Below, piece by piece: positions 33,644 to 45,899 of a DNA stretch of 64,000 nt; position 1 is the first letter of the stretch; every line of letters starts with the position of its first letter. A program made the position numbers and the translations under genes. The stretch comes from Engraulis encrasicolus (Eukaryota; Chordata; Actinopteri; Clupeiformes; Engraulidae), in contig NC_085867.1 in assembly GCF_034702125.1 (NCBI RefSeq), positions 44,637,687 to 44,701,686 of the forward strand, written 5' to 3'. The notes beneath the pieces were generated by a model that was given only the letters and a program-made list of their open reading frames with translations, was not told where the DNA came from and ran no database searches.

Positions 33644-36402
33644 ATGGCTCTGCTTGTGGTGACACTGCTGTTATTCAGCCTGCTGTCCCTGGCACCTGCC
33701 CAGGAAGGAATACCAGGTTAGTATTATCTCTTAATTTCTACTTAATTGCAAATTTGCATTGACCTGGGGGCACTGTGGTTCAGGGGGCTAAAGGCGGGCT
33801 TACACTGTGCGACTTTTGCCCCGATTTGGCACTCACACAACTTTTTGGGAGTCGGGCCGATTTCTTGCTCAATCGCAGGTCAATCGTGAGTCTCGCATCA
33901 TGTAGTCTAGGCCTAGGCCTAGGCCTACATGGGGTAACGACAAGCGATTTCACCTCACGATAGTGCAATTGCGATCGTGCAACTGTTTGAAATCCTGGTC
34001 GTGCCTCGTGAGTAAATCGCACAGTTAAAGCAGTGCCACGACTTGACTTGACACTACACATGCACAAATTAATAGGGCCGTAGGCCTACGATTTGCTCTT
34101 GAGCGCGTCCTTATCTCCACCTCCGGTGCGCATGTTCCCTCCTCTGCAGACACGGGAAACATGCCTGTCGCGTCGCTCAGTGGGAGCATTCGGCTCGCAT
34201 CCGACTGTCGGCTCGTAAGCTATAGTGTGAGGACGTGAGTCGTGAGATGTGAACTTTTAAAAGGTGAAATTCCCTCGTGCAGTGTGAGCCGGAGCTTAAT
34301 ACCCACGAGTGGAAATATCGCACAGTGTACGCCCGCCTTAAGGTGCCATACCATAGGCTATAGCAGTAGTTCATACCAGTGACGTGCGGTCAAGTTTATG
34401 GCTGGTGAGGCACTGACTTTTCCAATATCAGATTTTCAAATATACAGCTACAGTATTAGTAAATATTTGCCAAATAGGCCTACCGATAAGTTTCATATGT
34501 CATAGCTTTCTTAACATAAGGTAGGCCTACACATAGGCGGCGCTACAGCAAGACTGTTGGGGAAGCTAAAAAAAATAATAATTTTAAAAAAACTTCATCG
34601 GAGAAACGGAACATTTCCATGCGCAACTGCAACACATATCCATTCTGGCTATTATATGTTAAAACGGCTTGCCATATGCTCGTGCCGTGCGCCAATGGAA
34701 CTCTCAAACGCGACAGGCACACATACGCACACACACACACACACACTGAAGGCAGGGGAGGAAGACGGCTAGTTGCCAGACCATGGACTATTATCTCCCA
34801 AAAATGTCTCGAGCAATCAAATCATACACCCGAATGTCCACACCTTTGTTTCTATTGACATTTTCATGCGCTATGTCACTCTACCTCCATCAGACCGGTA
34901 TCAAAACTCGCAATCAAACTCGCAAAACTAATGACGAGGCAAAATGCGCACACACCGGGGGGAGACAGGAGAGCAAAGAAGCCAGCTGATTGACCATAGG
35001 TATATTACCATGGCCAAAAATATCATATGGGTCTATCATATCCAACAGACATATCAGATGTCAGTTTTGCAGCCCAAATAATACAAATATGCTGTGATTT
35101 TGAATTTCTAGTTGAAGTAGCTTGTAATGTAGTTCACTACAATGTCACAGATGGAGCTAGCTTAATATTTCTATTGGATGTAGCTTGTCTAGTGGAGCTA
35201 AATGTTAGCTTACTAGGTTCTACAAGTAGCTTGCGCAGCCAGACACTGTTCTCGCTGCCTCGCACTGTACACTGTTCACTCCAGTCACACGCAGATGCCC
35301 AACAAACACAAGCGAATCTACGCACATCACATTATGGTAGCCTAACTAAACCACCCGGGCAGCCCACCATGAATTCAGGAAAGGGGTGCATTTTTGAAAG
35401 TGGTGTTAGCTTGGTGACAGGATAGCACAGGTGCTTTGCTTTGAAGTGAGGGCTAGTCTAGTTAGACGGAAGACAAGTAGACAACATCGATAACAACATT
35501 GACAACAACATTGCCACCAAATAGTAAACTTAGTGCTTCGGCGAGCACATCAGGGGGAAAACGGATTTCCTGTTAATTCCTGTTACTTGAAGCTCTTAGT
35601 TTCGTTATGAAATCCACTTCCATGGTAGCAGTCAAAGTGAACAAGCTAGCCAACACTAATGACACGACCGACTGAACTTCAGATTCGCTATGACGTAACT
35701 GCCAGCAAGACTCTCAATGCCAGAATGAGATTGCGGCCAGACTGCTGCTTGCCTCACCACTGTATATTTCAGTGGGCGTTATGCCAAAGCGTTCAGAGTA
35801 AAGAAATGATAATCACACGTAGAAAATAGTAAAAAATTATCAGGAAAATGAGGGCACACCATACATATTTCTATTAAGTGTATAAAAACGTTTAATACAA
35901 TATTACCAGGTTGCATACACAGAACGAGCAAAATGGCGCATGCGCACAAGCTTGTTAACGAGGGATTGCGCAATCCGGCGTGAGGCAAACTAGGAGTTGC
36001 CCCAAATTCAGCGTATTGGGAGCAATTTGACATGAAATGGGCAAATATTACGATTTTGGCCACGAAAATGATTGAAAATGATTGAAACTGTTTAAATACT
36101 GCACAAATGGTAGTTATGGTGCAGATGCTCGAAAACAATAGTTATTATTGTTACTATATTATTCATATACTGCATCTCATCATTCTCATGTAGGGTTGGT
36201 GAGGCACTGCCTCCCCTGCCGTATTGGAGCGCACGTGCCTGGTTCATACCATATAACTCCGGGGACCTGGGTTCTTATCCGACCCGAGGTCTTTTCCCAA
36301 TACTTCCTCATCTCTTTCTCCCCCACTACTTTCCCCTCACACCCGCATGCTTACCTATCAATAAAGATATAATGATATTGCAGTACTCGGAATATAATTA
36401 GC

Positions 36403-36451
<49 letters not shown>

Positions 36452-39400
36452 GTGTGTGTGTGTGTGTCAGAAATGTGTTGTTGATCATAATAGTTTCTAG
36501 TACAATTCTCAGCTTAAGTCAAATCAAGTCAAGTCGGCTTTCTTGTAAATTTCTTCACGTGCACTGATCGTACGCAGAATTGAAATTAAGTGTCGTACTT
36601 TCCCATAAAGAATAGGCCTACATACAGTGGTGCTCATATGTTTACATACCCCAGCAGAATATACGCTTTCTCTGCGATTTCTCACCAAATATGAAGGATT
36701 ACACAAAACCTTTTTTTTGACTCGTTGCTAGTGACTGGCTTAAGATATTTATTAGCAATTTTTTGTGTTTACTCTTTCAAAAGCATGATCACAACCCAAA
36801 CTACCCAAATGACCCTGTTCAAAAGTTTACATACCCTAGTTTCTGATGCTGAATATGGCCCTGTTTAACATCAGGGACCGCTCTAAATTGTTTGTGGTAG
36901 TTGTGGATAAGGCTCTTAATGTTCTCAGATGACAAAACAGCACATTCTTCCTGGCAGAATGGTTATTTCTTATTATCTTTGGGTGTCTTGCTGGAACCTC
37001 ACATTTGAGGTTTCCCCTGAGTGGCTCAATGATGTTGAGATCAGGAGAGTGAGATGGTCGCTCAAAAACAAAAACAAAAAATGTTGGCACTGTTAGAATT
37101 TAAATTCAGAAATGCAATATGAGGGGGTTTGGTTGGAATCAAGCCATTGGGCAAGGGAATCATTGCATTGCAATGATCATTGCAAGGGAAATTGTTCAGG
37201 AGGCATAGGACAACCAAAAAATAACTTTAGGTGAAATATAGGACAACATGAAAAAATGTTTTAAACTGTACAGCAAAGAGGCACTTGAGGAAAGATGGGC
37301 TGTTGGGGGTTGCCAGGAGAAAGCCATTACTACAAAAATGCAAACATGTTATTTTGCGTATGATACACCAAATAGCATAGTGAGAAGCATCAGAATGCCT
37401 GTGACAAAGTCATTTGGATAAATTAGATCAATATGGAACTTTTTTCAGCCACTATTAACAGTACCATTTGGAGAACAGTCAACGGAGCCTATGATGAAAG
37501 TTACACCATGCCCTTCTGTGAAACATGGTCATGGACCACTGATGTCATGGGGACATTTGAGTTACAAATGCACTATACTTTTGGTCCATACTCGCAGAAT
37601 GATGAATACATTGCCCTGTGGAAAATACTGGAGGAAACTTGACACTCATCAGCCTTGAAACTGCACATGGTCCATTGTTTGGACATGCCAACATGACAAT
37701 ATTTCAACACAGAAAGCCAAATCAACCCGTCATTAGCTTCAGAAAAAAATAAAATGAAGTTTTTGAGTGACCGGCTTACTCTCCTGATCTCAACATCATT
37801 GAGCCATTCAGGGGAAACCTCAAATGTGAGGTTCCAGCAAGACACCCAATAATTTTATAGGAAACCATTCTGCCAGGAAGAATGTGCTGTTTTGTCATCT
37901 GAGAACATTAAGAGCCTTATCCACAGCTACCACAAACAATTTAGAGCGGTCCCTGATGTTAAACAGGGCCACATTCAGCATCAGAAACTAGGGTATGTAA
38001 ACTTTTGAACAGGGTCATTTGGGTAGTTTGGGTTGTGATCATGCTTTTGAAAGAGTAAACACAGAAGATTGCTAATAAATATCTTAAGCCAGTCACTAGC
38101 AATGAGTGAAAAAAAAGGTTTTGTGTAATCCTTCATATTTTGTGAGAAATTGCCAAGAAAGCGTATATTCTGCTGGGGTATGTAAACATATGAGCACCAC
38201 TGTACTTAAAGGGAAAGAAAGTTTTTTTTGCATATGGGGCCTTATTTCTGGAGTAAAACACATCACTCTACACACCCATACCACTTTTTTCCCATTTGGT
38301 GGCGTTTGGAAGATATTGTGTCAGGCGGTATCCACTCAACGGTAGCCGTAGGGGCAAATTTCCGCAATATAACCAAGCCCATAAATGAGTTGTCCCCACT
38401 TTTTAAATGTTGTACAGTTGTGCCATAGTCGAATCAAACATTTACCGCGTCTGTCACACCCCTGCCTACTTGTACTCATTTGTTTCTGAAAACTGAAAGG
38501 GAAGGCGGCGCCGTGACGTCATCGGCTGGCGACACCACTTACAGCAGCAAGCTGACAGCCATTGCATCGCTTGTTGTTGCGGTCTGTGTTTGCAAGTAAG
38601 CAGTTAGCANGTGTAACCGAGGGTAGGTTGGAGATTTAAGTAAAGTCTGTTTTAACGACTACGCCACTGGTGGCCTTGCACCACCAGATATACTTGTTGA
38701 ACAATGGTTCTTAGACCAAGCTTTAAACCAGGGTTTCCCGCACACAGGTAAGTAAGTAAAAGCAGAGGCATGGGTTCAAGTGATAATACAATTGTCAGTA
38801 TTTATTTAACAGCACCAAACAGCAGGCTGGTGTTGGTTTGATTCTTTTCTCTTTTTGCTAACCACACAAAACAAAATCAAAATGCATTAAAAGGGCAACA
38901 ACTGGTTCACACACACAATAGGCCTAACAGAGCAGCAGTGGCATCACTCTGCTGAAAACAAAATGACAACTGTAAGTTGCAAGGTTTTGAATGTTCACAC
39001 ACTAAATATATGTACATCACAACACCATAAATGTTTACAAGGTACTAGACAAAGCATGCAGGGATCAGAATCACACAGTATAGACGAGTCATGCACTATG
39101 TAGGCCTATTTCAGAATCACACAAGGACACACAAAGTCATGCAGTGTAATCTCAAATTCACACTCAAGTTGAAGAAACCATGCAGATTAGACTACGCAAT
39201 GGCAAACATTAGCAGTGTTAAAACGATGTACAAACATACACAGTACATGAACAAAACAAGTTTTACCTTGTTGCAACCAACTGAAGCTCAGCATCTCCAA
39301 TCAGTGCTCCCAGCAGTCACAAGGAACATCCACTACAATAATAATAGTGACAACATTAGGGCGCTAGCCACAAACATACATTATAAAACAAACAGGTGTT

Positions 39401-41387
39401 GCATTAAAATACACACCAGCACAAAGTTAAAACATACCTCCTGCAGCACCAAAGCAGACTGACACACCACACCAAAGCTTGAGATGCCCCCAGCATCCTC
39501 AAGACGAAACCATCAGGGCAGGCATCCTCCATCTACCCAGAGGCATTCCGTATGCTGCGGAAGCAAACACTTCCTGTGAAGCAGCGAGGACCAGGGGACA
39601 ACGCGACAAAGCAGGGCTTGTGCGTGACCGGTCAGCCCTTTTTATGAATGAAGAGCTAATTTGTGAGTAGGCACCGGTATGCTACTTGGGGATGTGTCAA
39701 GATAGAGCTAAAGTGGCTGCAGGAGGACAATTGACAACAGTACTCAGGTTACACAAGCAAGGCTGTGAAAACTTTCTTTACAGAAGATGGCAGAAGATTC
39801 TGACTTTGAATTCGAAGATGACTTTGTGTATGATGGCCGCCCGTATCGTTTTGAGTCTATACAGATGAGGAGCTGTTGGAAAGGATCGGCAGAGACAGGC
39901 TATGGAACAGCGGACCAAGCTTCAACCAGTAGCGCGCTCACGAACAGTATCTGGTGGTGCTCTGTTCTATGATGAAAACCGAAGATGAATGGCTGTGCTG
40001 TAGGCTATCGAGTGGGATTTGCGTCCAGGAGGTGAACGGCTGGGTGATTCTAACCAGGCATGCTGTCTTACAACTATAGAGGATGTTCGTGCCTTGATGA
40101 ACCGCGGAGTCGTAGAAACGTTTTTTCGTGTTCCCAAACTAAACTGGAGGACCAAATGGACAGCTGTCTGTTGAGTAAGTAGAATGATAATGAACGTGTG
40201 ATGCACATTCGTTTACGAAACATTCGAATTGTTTTACCTCTCCGTCTCAATTTTGTCCCCATGTCTAAAATGTTCCAAATGCACCCACTACTGCTTGCGA
40301 CAAAAAGGACAACTTGGAATTGGTGCACACAACTTATAATTTGGCTTGTTTGAATGTGTAGCCTACTAGCAGTAGACTTTTGCACAGATTCAAGTACAGG
40401 GTACTCACATACAATTAGCTCGTGGACATGAGAAAGCTAGCTTACCGTAGTTTCCTCTGAGCGTTGTTCGGCGGCCATAGTCACAGCGCCACCGGTCTTG
40501 AGAATTCGATGCTGAGATTTTTGGCCAGGTTTCATTTCCTTTAGTGGACAAAAATCATCGGCAGAGAAATGGGCACTACAAACTCGATGATCAGCGCGTC
40601 GCAATCGCTGGGACTGATATTGGATCCATTCTCATTGCGATAAGACACAGCCTCGGTTCACTTCTCGGTTTTTCAGAGGAAGCCGGTGAAAATGTCCATC
40701 TAGTCATCTTGTTTTCGCATCCTGGGAATGTACACATTCGAACCATTTTTGCAAAATCCAAATCTTACTCCCAAAAAGCAAATGTTTACAAGCGTTTAGC
40801 AGTCCTAGCTGATTGAGCGAACTGCTGTCAGAATAAACAGTGTCGCCAGCCGATGACGTCACGGCGCCGCCTTCCCTTTCAGTTTTCAGAAACAAATGAG
40901 TACAAGTAGGCAGGGGTGTGACAGACGCGGTAAATGTTTGATTCGACTATGGCACAACTGTACAACATTTAAAAAGTGGGGACAACTAATTTATGGGCTT
41001 GGTTATATTGCGGAAATTTGCCCCTACGGCTACCGTTTAGTGGATACCGTCTGACACAATATCTTCCAAACGGCATCAAATGGGAAAAAAGTGGTATGGG
41101 TGTGTAGAGTGATGTGTTTTACTCCAGAAATCAGGTCCCAGATGCAAAAAAAACGTTTTTTTTCCCTTTAAGGTATAAACATAGACAATAAGACATACAG
41201 ACCTGCTATTTTAAATAATGTAGGCTATTTCTCTCATGTTGATTGCTCCCTTTCAATTAGGAGGCTGGAATGCCATTGATGTGAGTGACAGCGATGTCCA
41301 AACTGTGGCCAAGACAGCTGTTAAACGGTTTATGCCTTTCTTTAAACTGGTCGAAGTTAGATCTGCAGAGAAACAGGTATTCTGACC

Positions 41388-41465
<78 letters not shown>

Positions 41466-44400
41466 TTTTCTCGGTGTAATTGAGTACAGTGTGTCCATTC
41501 AGTGTTAACCGTTACATGTTTTGTGAATGCAGATTGTAGCTGGAACAAATTTCAAGCTGGATGTCACAGTTGAATTGTCCATGTTCGGAGAGGTGAGTTA
41601 CAACTGCATGCAGAATTCGAGACGATTCGTCTAATGAATTGTTGAGAGGGGACCATTCGAACAAAACGTTGGACCATTCGTAGAAGGCATGGGGCGTTTC
41701 GTGCAGTACCTGAGGATTTTTCGTAGAAGACCTAAGGACGTTACGTTCAACCCATGCAGACCTTTCGTTTAACTGGGCAGACGTTTAGTTTAGTCTGCTT
41801 ATTTTATTAGCCTATTATTTTTATATTTTATCAAACTTGTGTGCCTACCACCACAATGCAATGAAAACAAAAATCGAACCATGTAGAAAGTGCGTGCGTG
41901 CGTCTCTATTTTTTTTTAATTAATTTTTCATTTTAGTTCAGGCTGCTTTTTTTATCATTAGGCCTATTTTATAGCCTATTTTATAAATATACTATATCGT
42001 AACGGACTGCCTCTGCCTCCTCCGGAGTGAGATAACAGCGTTAGCCCCTGTGCACTATAAAATGGAGTTAATTTCAAATGGCGGGTGAGACTGTCAGGAA
42101 GCAACAAGCCGAGAGAGCAAGAGAGAGGGAACCATGAAGTGTGCGCCGAGAAGATCAGCATTCGCAAGAATGCTAAGCCAGACATTGATGTGAGCTGCTC
42201 CAAATTGAGACCAAGCGCACAAGTCTGCAAACAAGGGTTTTGCAAAAGTGCACTACTAAAAGTTGATCTGAGTTATTTCTAATGTGTTGGTCACTGATTT
42301 GTATTCATTTTTGGAAAGGTAACGGCAGTCTTATTGTTGCCTGGCTGGCGCCCATCTCATAACTTAAAACAGTCGGTTGCACCGCTACAATATCGACGAA
42401 ATGTTTTAAAATGTAGGCTTACAACAGTAATTTAAAGGTAAGGGATAATGTATTGTCCACACTTGACTATAAGAAAATATTGCCCAATGGGGCGAATAAG
42501 ACCCCCGATGCCGAAGGCAGAGTGCTGTTATTCCGCTTCGAAGGAAATATATTTCCGTAGTCACGTGTGGACAATACATTATCCCGCTTATCCCGCCTTT
42601 ATCAACATTAGAAAGCATAGAATACATAGTTAACCAGTAGTTTATATTAACAGGTTTATTGCCATTTTATAGCGTGCGCAAAGAAAGATAGTTCGTGGAA
42701 CGCTCATAATATAAAAAGAAAGAAAGGAGTCGCACACTGGAGCTGAATGCAGAATCAAAAACTGTATTAAACTGTATTAAACTGTATTAAAAGTAAATAA
42801 AACCGACAGACAGGGGACAAACGTTTCGGGTCTAGCCCATCTTCTTCCTTTTCATTATACTGCTCTTGGAATTACGCACCGAGCAATACGCTCAGGATAT
42901 GACATTGGCGCGGACGCCACCCCACCATTACGCTCATAATTTAAAAAGGTTAACAAGCAACAGAGTTTGGCTACTTTCTAACTTGTTACAGCCACATTGC
43001 GCTTCAAACTGCAGGCTGCCTCGTTCACTACGCGATATCTACTAAACTCGGGTTCATAACAGGATCATTTCTATCTGATCGGCGACAGTATTCCAGTAAA
43101 AAGCATAGACAACCCAAGCACTGATGTGCGCCCTGACCATCATCGCCTATCGATCCTGCTACAGGCTGAACACTGTGCGCCGGATGGTTGGCTGGAGGAG
43201 GCAACGCTAGCCTAAAGAGTAGGCTACTTCACTCTTAAGGAAACTATCAACGAACTCCTCACTTGTTAAAAAAATACTAGTGTTAATAAAAGATGTCACG
43301 ACAGCGGCCGGCGGACAGTGACAGTTTGCTTTCTTGAAATAACAACACTCGGACAATAGTGTAGACTTGTGCGCTACACGCTGGGGTGGGGCAGGGCTGC
43401 TGAGCTGTCTGCTCCAAGCTGTCGTGCCGGGACGTGCGCTGTAGGTATCCATTGCGTGCGGCCGGTCGCTTTGGGAACTGTGGGTAAGTTGCATTTGGGT
43501 AGGCTATTGCGCGTGTTATAGTTGAATTAAGTATAACGAGCCAACGTCCGGCAGCAGTGGCTGAGTGTGTAACTTAACTTTTGTAGGCTACTATCGTCCG
43601 AGTGTCTCCAGATTGTGATTATTTATTCATTTATTCAAAGACGATAGCAGTTTACAGACGCTGCTGGCTGCATGGATATTGTGGTGGTTTTCCCTCCTAA
43701 TTGTATTTTATGAAATTGTAAAAATAAAACGACCACAACCTTTACTCCTGTTGTCTGTCGTTCCTGAATCGTGGTCTAAATTCACCTCTTACAATAGTGT
43801 CCAGTCCAGTGAATGATCCTGCATCCATGGCTAATTGGATAAAGCATACTAAGTGGACATGAAAGAAATGCGAAATTAAAACAACAGCCTGTGCAAGCAC
43901 TTTATTTATCACATGTGAAACGAGAAGGCAGAAAGTGCAATTAGTTAATACATGAAACAGTGTACAGGTCAGTGCTGGTAAAAAAAAAAGAGTTTTAATG
44001 ACTTGCACAAAGTTTATGCTCGTTTGGTGAACTTCAAAACCTGCCCTGTATTCAATAAAAGCTGGGCATAACGCACGGTAAATAAAGAAAAGGACTGAAA
44101 ATGAAAATGAATCAAATCCCAGGAAAAGACAAACCGTATCCCGGGAATCCCGGGAAATAAGTGATTCAAAGTCGCAGTTGGCCTATTGAAATTTGTCCTC
44201 AAATTGCACCAAATCTGGGTGGTAATCCCCTATATGTGGTACATTCTATGTTGTAGCCTACTTCAGTTCTTGGTACCCAGAATTGCATTTTTGTCGAGTA
44301 ATGTCCATTTGAACCTCACGTGAAAGTAACGGGGATTGTGCTGCATTTGATGGATGGAGCTGATATTACGCACATAATTCCACTGAATAAACATCCAGTA

Positions 44401-45864
44401 GGCTATGGCTACACAAATCAGCTGCACCATTGTGATATTGAAATATTGTATTATGATTGTGTTTGCTAAGACTTTGACGATGGTGTTGTGGATGTTAACA
44501 AGATATAATGTTGCGCATATATATAGGCACCTGCACTAATGTAGGCTATAGGTCAACCGAAATGGAATCAGAAAAAAATTATTGCATCGCGCTCACCATT
44601 CACCGGCCTGAAGTAATTTGGGAGCGATTAGCCTATGCTTCAGTGATATGTAGACCGACAGTTGGTTATTGCCTTTAATGGAGGCGGATTTCGGGGGCAT
44701 GATTTTGTTGACAAGTACTTATTTAACGACTTTAATGAAGATGTCATGTAGACTGTTTGACGGCCCCTTCCATAGGATAGCATCCATCCATCTATCCATC
44801 CCTTCCTCATCTTTACGCGCAACGGTAATAATAGCCATTACTTTTCTTGTAGACGTTGCGCGTAATATTTTATTCATTATCGACTTATTTCAAGCAGCAT
44901 TCTACTGTCCACTCTGCGTGGCCCTGTTGCCTTGTCTATGCGGGAGGGGGAATGACTTCCACTGAACACGGCAGGTCATTTGCATGACAAGACTTCATGC
45001 CCATTAGTGAACACTTTGTTCTCAACAACTTCCCATTAAGAAATGTGTATTCTGAATGTGTTTGTCACCATTTTCAGCAAGCCTGGCGTCGCCATGAGGA
45101 CCTGATGTTTTCCACAGAAAACATGCATGGTTGCAACCACTTACAAAAAAAAAACCTTCTCACCGTTTCACTGAATTTAAAGACTCACTGCTCTGATGTA
45201 GCCTACTCTTTATTATTTGGTGTTGGAACTGTCTATGCATCGCGTGGCATGGGCAGACGTTGGTAGGCTATACGCATGCATACACGCACACAAAACGGTT
45301 CAGTTCAACGTTTATTGACCAGCAAGCAAGCGGCGCAGTACCAGCTGATTTGCTCTAGAGTCGCGAAGTGAAAACTGACTTTCAAACCCACATGGCAATC
45401 ACCTTCAAGCGAGAGCGCGCACACTAGGAAGAATGTTCCATTCATGTTGATGTGGCCAGGGGGAAAGTGTTGCAAGAACATTGGACTCATTCAATATCAT
45501 TGTGCAAAGTGTGTGTTGCAATATTGTGCTGGGGATATGTGTTGGGGATTTCTCGTGTGTCTATTTTGTTTGCGTAAAACGATTCCACCAATAGTGCAAA
45601 TTACAAGTAGTTCTAGGCTACGTCTGACAAGTAGAACTACGGAGGAATTCTAACGAAACCTAAAACAAAATAGGCAGTTAGCTTATTTAATAACGAGGCC
45701 AAAATAGGTAGCTACCAGCTTATTTAATAAAGAGGCCTAATAGGCTACAAATAAAATAATTGCTCAAAACTATTGCCTTTACAGTTAAAATGAGCGTTAA
45801 AAACAGCTGATTTACATTTCTAAACATTTACAAAACAAGCAGCCTGAAGGCTTGAAGGGAGGGA

Positions 45865-45899
<35 letters not shown>

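Larger units (their letters stand above)
33765..36372 (+). mobile_element. tRNA-derived SINE split by two transposons (cystatin intron 1)
   Basis: Three pieces: 33765-33791 (GGGGGCACTGTGGTTCAGGG, A-box region), 34342-34376 and 36250-36372 (B-box region GGGTTCTTATCC, CT-rich body, AATAAAGATATAATG tail). Removing the two insertions and one duplication each gives a single continuous SINE. Confidence 0.8.
38210..41167 (+). mobile_element. TTAA-target transposon (2958 bp) with about 350-bp inverted repeats
   Basis: Ends AGGGAAAGAAAG and CTTTTTTTCCCT-type complement inside TTAA at 38206-38209 and 41168-41171. The inverted arms run for about 350 bp, to GGCGGCGCCGTGACGTCATC. It contains a broken multi-exon gene (39782-40837) and a solo LTR. 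TTAA plus AGGG ends suits Kolobok or piggyBac-type elements; the choice between them is inference. It lies in cystatin intron 1. Confidence 0.85.

Noticed and set aside
35027..35425. 132-residue ORF as a hAT transposase fragment
   Set aside because: No zinc-finger, RW or dimerisation motifs of hAT transposases visible; likely chance.
39091..39462. 123-residue ORF as a gene
   Set aside because: Lies inside the LTR-like block, has no recognised motif and low-complexity Lys/Thr/Asn composition.
42085..42282. Small basic ORF in cystatin intron 3
   Set aside because: No domain, no conservation evidence, inside a transposon-like element.
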